From Candidatus Aminicenantota bacterium (lineage in GTDB: Bacteria > Acidobacteriota > Aminicenantia > UBA2199), in contig JAUWNT010000132.1 of NCBI GenBank assembly GCA_030612495.1, positions 1 through 5,623 of the forward strand: 5,623 nucleotides of DNA, in the 5' to 3' direction. A program made the position numbers and the translations under genes. The notes under the pieces were generated by a model, which did not search any database, was not told where the DNA came from, and saw only the letters and a program-made list of their open reading frames with translations. Positions 4,994-5,623 of the stretch are shown piece by piece (position 1 is the first letter of the stretch; each line of letters begins with the position of its first letter).

Positions 4994-5216
4994 TATTTCC
5001 TTCAAATGAAATGGAAGCCTTTCTCAATTATACAAGAAGTGTTACCTATGTATCTCAGCCTCCGCACATTGGGATGTTAAAAAAAACAAAAGTAACAGCA
5101 AGCAATTGATGAAATTCCTATAATACTTCCAGTATTTTCCCTATAAATGCTCTTACTTGATTATTTGGGATTGCATCATAAAAAAGCAAAATGTACTAAA
5201 TTCAGGTGTGACTGAG
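4994..5216. other. Non-coding stretch, possible gene debris
   Basis: No intact gene is seen. On the plus strand a frame open from at least 4990 to TGA 5107-5109 reads NLFPSNEMEAFLNYT and then RSVTYVSQPPHIGMLKK; an ATG at 5011 has no ribosome site. This may be the tail of a lost gene but I do not recognise it. On the minus strand a short frame ends YDAIPNNQVRAFIGKILEVL before a stop near 5120, also protein-like and unrecognised. A 6-bp stem AATACT/AGTATT with a 3-nt loop (5122-5136) is too weak to call a terminator. The sharp loss of similarity at 4993/4994 marks the end of the duplicated module. Confidence 0.35.
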
Positions 5217-5245
5217 TTGATATTAACAATCTTGTTTTATATAAT
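5217..5245 (+). promoter_or_regulatory. Sigma70-type promoter for the ATP-grasp gene
   Basis: TTGATA (5217-5222, five of six), a 17-bp spacer and a perfect TATAAT (5240-5245) are present. The predicted start is near 5252, giving a leader of about 53 nt. The direct repeat TTTTATATAA (5235-5244 and 5250-5259) and the 14-bp palindrome at 5249-5262 overlap the -10 and start region and could be a second -10 element or an operator. Confidence 0.65.
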
Positions 5246-5304
5246 TGTTTTTTATATAAAAAGTAAAATTTAGACTAAAATATAAAATTTTTATAGGATG
5301 AAAA

Positions 5305-5623
5305 ATGAATATAGCAGTTTTTGATGCTGAAGCGATAAAAGCGATTCCTATTATAAGAAGCCTTGGAAGAGCTGGTTATAATATTATAACTCTTAGTTTT
5401 GAAAGATTATCTCTGGGGAGCAGTACTAAATACTCGAAGAAAAATTATTATTTAAAAGACTATAATTGTAAATTAATAGGGAAAATATTAGTTGAAGAGC
5501 AAATTGATATTATTTTCCCATTAGAAGAGAAAACTATTAGCTTTTTTATTTGTAATAAAACGAAATTCTTAAATAAATTTATAATAATAGCTTCTATGGA
5601 AGAGAACTTTTATTTATTGAGAG
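5305..5623 (+). CDS. ATP-grasp family enzyme, N-terminal (pre-ATP-grasp) part, cut by window edge
   Basis: ATG 5305 opens 106 codons that run off the window end. AGG at 5295-5297, 7 nt upstream, supports this start; an ATG at 5298 is out of frame and closes within nine codons. The peptide begins MNIAVFDAEA and continues IKAIPIIRSLGRAGYNIITL. This is the nucleotide-binding-like start common to carbamoyl-phosphate-synthase-type ATP-grasp proteins: a strand, then the helix of the RSLGRAGY motif (residues 18-25), then a second strand. A Ser/Tyr/Lys-rich segment (residues 39-50) and IDIIFPLEEKT (67-77) match the usual layout, in which the protein reads 'DVLLPVTDET' at this point. Such enzymes form carboxylate-amine or related bonds using ATP; in glycan loci they may attach amino acids to sugars. 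The ATP-binding and catalytic part is beyond the window, so the reaction is open. Its DNA is very AT-rich, like the TylF-like gene. Confidence 0.75.
   Translation, partial: MNIAVFDAEAIKAIPIIRSLGRAGYNIITLSFERLSLGSSTKYSKKNYYLKDYNCKLIGKILVEEQIDIIFPLEEKTISFFICNKTKFLNKFIIIASMEENFYLLR

Noticed and set aside
4646..5005. Minus-strand open frame of 119 codons as a short methyltransferase
   Set aside because: It starts at a TTG in unrelated sequence, lacks the SAM-binding region and continues antisense through the glycosyltransferase remnant after a frameshift.

Overview
The window is AT-rich bacterial DNA with long runs of A and T. All five recognisable genes look like parts of a surface-polysaccharide locus (O-antigen, capsule or exopolysaccharide type). 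They are a polysaccharide deacetylase (5' end only), a large GT-C/GT39-type membrane glycosyltransferase, a Methyltransf_24-type SAM methyltransferase, a TylF/MycF-type O-methyltransferase, and an ATP-grasp enzyme (5' end only). A lipid-linked-sugar-dependent membrane glycosyltransferase together with sugar-decorating enzymes fits a Gram-negative glycan locus, but nothing here fixes the phylum. No tRNA, rRNA, CRISPR array, transposase or integrase is visible.

Layout: 1-159 (-) is the start of the deacetylase. 160-401 is a divergent promoter region with a near-perfect sigma70-type promoter on each strand. 402-2438 (+) is the GT39-type glycosyltransferase. 2425-3258 (-) is the Methyltransf_24 protein, converging on the glycosyltransferase with a 14-bp tail-to-tail overlap. 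3259-3424 is a second divergent promoter region. 3425-4192 (+) is the TylF-like methyltransferase, starting at TTG. 4193-5304 has no intact gene and carries a decayed copy of the glycosyltransferase/methyltransferase pair (4295-4834 and 4821-4993). 5305-5623 (+) is the start of the ATP-grasp gene behind its own strong promoter. The genes change strand repeatedly and most have their own TTGACA/TATAAT-like promoter with a 17-bp spacer, so this is a patchwork of single-gene units and not one long operon.

The most notable feature is the decayed duplicate. Its first ~310 bp is a diverged paralogue of the glycosyltransferase 5' end, with a frameshift and a stop. From 4603 to 4993 it is almost identical to three separate pieces of the upstream gene pair, differing by six substitutions, all transitions. 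Two of its deletions (349 and 339 bp) are bounded in the intact copy by 9-bp and 11-bp direct repeats, so the decay route can be read base by base.

As a working model (inference), the glycosyltransferase moves a sugar from a polyprenyl-phosphate donor onto a glycan or lipid on the periplasmic side. The two methyltransferases, the deacetylase and possibly the ATP-grasp ligase modify sugars of the repeat unit. I found no convincing evidence of a wholly new biological system.
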